Below, piece by piece: positions 62,701 through 64,000 of a DNA stretch of 64,000 nt (its first letter is position 1; every line of letters begins with the position of its first letter). The stretch is from Algoriphagus sediminis (GTDB taxonomy: Bacteria; Bacteroidota; Bacteroidia; Cytophagales; Cyclobacteriaceae): positions 682,001 through 746,000 of the forward strand of contig NZ_JAUEPH010000001.1 in the NCBI RefSeq assembly GCF_030403435.1. The letters are read 5' to 3'. The notes beneath the pieces are model-generated. The model did no database searches and was not told the DNA's origin. It worked only from the letters and a program-made list of their open reading frames with translations. Made by a program: the position numbers and the translations under genes.

Positions 62701-64000
62701 GCCTCAGCACTTATGCTTTCCAAGTCCCCATTTTGGATTTGCAGATCAAAATTCTCCACCAAAACGATAATGTCTCCAGCTTTTAATTCGGTCACTTGAC
62801 TCCCCGGATTGGCCTGAATGGTGTACGTATCACTTTCGCTCAACTCAAAATTGAACGCCAATGTGTTATGACCATTATCAAAGGCTGGGAATTGCAGGTT
62901 TCCTGCAAAGTCAGCATCCGTCAAGTTTCCATTTTGAATGGAAAACCCGAATTGAGTGAAGGTTAGCGTTAGATCTCCTAAAGTGAGAGGAGGAGGAGAT
63001 TGTGCTGAGAAGGTGATTTTGTCATTGGCTTTGGCGTAGCTTACCGAAACCGATGTAAAGTCTTCAGCTGCCGGAAGTTTAAATTTCGCCGAGCCACTTG
63101 AACTTTGTAGACTACCATTGACTACCGCAATAGCCAAAGAGACATCTTTCAACTCTAAAGAACCTCCTGACAAGGTACCATTAGAGCTAATATTAACGGC
63201 ATAGGAATTTCCATTATTTGCCACTACCACCGCAAAGTTCAAATCACCACCAGAAAAGACCGGCATAGTCATGCTTCCAGTAAGACTTCCTGAATCGAAA
63301 CTTCCATCTTCGATCCGGAAACTTAAAGTTTGAATCGCGAGGGTGAATATTGCCAGATCTACTTCAGGAAGAGAATTGGCTGTAAGCTCAAAAACCTCCG
63401 GTGAATTTTTGCTGTAGGCTACACTAATAGCAAAAGGAGTATTGGGTTCTGTGAGTTCAGGAATATGGATTTTAGCTGCTCCGTTGGCATTATTGACTTG
63501 TCCACCCTGGACCACTACACCAAGTACCAAATCACTCAGGACAAACATGCCAAACTCTGCACTTTGACCAGTACCATCTATTTCAAAAGAATAATTCGAC
63601 TGACTCGGATCAACCGAAATATCGAATCCAAACGGGTTTCCGTCAAATACCGGTAGTGTCACATCCCCGTTTAATTCTGCTGAAAAATCTCCTGACTTAC
63701 TTTGAATTTTTATCAATTCAAAATCGAGACTAAAACCTTCCAAACTGGCTACCGCCTCCTCAACCTCAATGACAAACAGGGTGTCTTGACCATCCTTCAA
63801 GAACGAAATAGAAAAACTAAATGGCTGATCCATTCCAGGGATTTCTAAAGAACCAGTTCCGGAGAGGCTTTGAAGATCACCGTTCTGAACTACTAAATCA
63901 AAACTGGAAAACTCAAGCTTCAGCTCCCCAAATTCAATTGTGCTTTCCCCTGCAGTACCATCCAAAGAAAGAGTGAAATTCTTCCCATTAGAACCGATGG
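59754..64000 (-). CDS. Giant repeat protein with DUF6603-like domain (partial, cut by right edge)
   Basis: The frame is open to base 64000 with no start, so at least 1415 residues are present and the N-terminus is missing. The visible N-terminal 550 or so residues are at least nine beta-rich repeats of about 65 residues with a recurring NG-D/N-L turn (near 63880, 63693, 63500, 63306, 63118, 62930, 62730, 62520 and 62318). A Gly-rich conserved region (about 60480-62150) has GVSLDTPVFTGGGYLFF and SVGGFHPRFNPP, resembling DUF6603 from memory. The C-terminal tail (about 59754-60450) has LNQKIVPLKVEITKFGQFNP. It heads the visible operon; its stop is 3 nt before the next ATG. No signal peptide can be judged. 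Function is unknown. Confidence 0.85.
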   Translation of the reverse strand, partial: IGSNGKNFTLSLDGTAGESTIEFGELKLEFSSFDLVVQNGDLQSLSGTGSLEIPGMDQPFSFSISFLKDGQDTLFVIEVEEAVASLEGFSLDFELIKIQSKSGDFSAELNGDVTLPVFDGNPFGFDISVDPSQSNYSFEIDGTGQSAEFGMFVLSDLVLGVVVQGGQVNNANGAAKIHIPELTEPNTPFAISVAYSKNSPEVFELTANSLPEVDLAIFTLAIQTLSFRIEDGSFDSGSLTGSMTMPVFSGGDLNFAVVVANNGNSYAVNISSNGTLSGGSLELKDVSLAIAVVNGSLQSSSGSAKFKLPAAEDFTSVSVSYAKANDKITFSAQSPPPLTLGDLTLTFTQFGFSIQNGNLTDADFAGNLQFPAFDNGHNTLAFNFELSESDTYTIQANPGSQVTELKAGDIIVLVENFDLQIQNGDLESISAEAGLRFEGIDNSDGTEPAELSIDFSYEKSSGKYEIGIENNQEVSIAGFELTIEQLTLAFTADQITYPFVFAGKLKIPGFEDGDGEDAVVGVEFEITSDSNWSASIENNAVINLGSIKVTISEIEISKDQGKLKIELKGTLELEGLTGMGGDPAAISVDIMVDSEGAFHVIGEVPDNNAIKVVDAPNIVRIYLSKIGLSRSASNDWDFLLGGLIQNEIVIPGMDDLLPSELLLRELEIGSDFGVDMDIRWPSGMSISFGSSEGEFLIPVNGKFGNAVKLDALKITFQDKGANGLDFGVSFSGASITLGPVAASVEGLGIEANIKKAVINNGIPQGNANFGIVNIDISFKPPTGLGVSLDTPVFTGGGYLFFDSEKGEYAGAVELSFMKMFAVSAIGLINSKMPDGKPGTSVLFIVSVEFSPGIALGFGFFISGLGGILGIHRTIQVERLRDGVRTGTIQNILFPKDIVANISKILTDIREVFPVKRDQFVLGPMAAITWGVPTILRVDLGVAIEFANPVRFGILGVLRVILPDENAALIKIQVAFLGMIDFEKGMLSFDASLFDSKVLTFGLEGDMVLRIGWGAKPDFVLSVGGFHPRFNPPTHLQIPPMKRLTLKILSGNPRLTLTCYFAVTSNTVQFGAGIDFYFGVAGFKVVGEFGFDVLFQFSPFRFIADARARLAVKAGSTTLLSLSLEFSLEGPTPWRAKGTAKFKILFFSVKVRFDVTWGDKKDTKLPDIAVLPLIEEALNDDQNWRSIVVNGSPGMRMKGIKADEGLILTANGSIELNQKIVPLKVEITKFGQFNPADYSHFEVIEVKIGDTTIQTKDVKYIKDTFAPANFLDLKNDEKLALPSFNEQNSGVSLEGTDQLKTGTVVDRQVKYEQLIMDETITRLQALKGMSPSHMTFFSKRGAVAQSALSSYMSKVVNPNKVVLQKPGFAVVGTDDLNPLEEATNLSYMDAVQMAKTSSITGRDSVQVVSSDVLAL

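Noticed and set aside
47976-64000. Idea that the giant-gene operon is a contractile injection system or a prophage
   Set aside because: No sheath, tube, baseplate, portal, capsid or integrase gene is visible in the window, so the claim cannot be made; it is kept only as a possibility.
47976-64000. Recent horizontal transfer of the giant-gene operon
   Set aside because: By eye the base composition and codon use resemble the neighbours, and no integrase, tRNA site or direct repeats flank it.

Overview
The window looks like a chromosomal segment of a Bacteroidota bacterium, most probably of the order Cytophagales (an Algoriphagus/Cyclobacteriaceae-like organism). The evidence is the AT-leaning composition, weak or absent Shine-Dalgarno sites, many lipoproteins with short N-terminal lipoboxes, at least one good Bacteroidota-type promoter (TTTG-N20-TAnnTTTG before rpmE), a DUF4293 protein, a GlmU-like nucleotidyltransferase fused to a beta-helix, a Zn-free L31, a RemB/Wzi-like outer-membrane protein and BNR-repeat and SusC-like-plug-type secreted proteins. 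This assignment is an inference from gene content; no rRNA is present. No tRNA, rRNA, CRISPR array, insertion sequence, integrase or other clear mobile element was seen.

Layout. 1-2.4 kb: an ABC permease (cut by the left edge) and its ATPase, divergent from a TesA-like lipoprotein esterase, the same arrangement as ybbP-ybbA/tesA in enterobacteria. 2.5-5.0 kb: a GMC oxidoreductase with its small Tat-type subunit. 5.0-8.6 kb: three tandem, overlapping paralogous lipoproteins. 8.7-11.2 kb: a large BNR/VPS10-like secreted protein. 11.2-19.2 kb, minus strand: an outer-membrane barrel, a receiver-only response regulator, then a probable long operon (GlmU-like, holB, hemC, lipoprotein cyclophilin, SDR reductase, sodium symporter) behind rpmE. 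19.3-24.9 kb: RemB-like protein, ABC exporter, small membrane protein, YifB. 24.9-34.7 kb: metallo-beta-lactamase-fold proteins, a PAS protein, a GreA-like protein, a mosaic serine hydrolase, a cupin, a trans-sulfuration enzyme, a sigma/anti-sigma/envelope-protein unit, DUF4293 and truA. 34.7-47.8 kb: a second ABC exporter, envelope proteins, a collagen-like lipoprotein, hemE, a MOSC protein, dnaK, a GroES-like protein, amt, hemB and an MnmH-like protein with a degenerate rhodanese part.

48.0-64.0 kb (to the right edge, minus strand) holds the most unusual content: four giant or large genes (at least 1415, 1078, 2189 and 654 residues) separated by only 3, 2 and 1 nt. They have no recognisable enzymatic motif and the three with visible N-termini have no signal peptide. 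The first contains at least nine ~65-residue beta-rich repeats followed by a conserved glycine-rich domain resembling DUF6603; the 2189-residue protein has a ~470-residue coiled-coil-rich insertion. This looks like one co-produced multiprotein system of unknown function whose promoter-proximal part lies beyond the window. Most other genes are housekeeping (haem synthesis C, E and B; DNA replication; chaperones; translation) or ordinary envelope functions.
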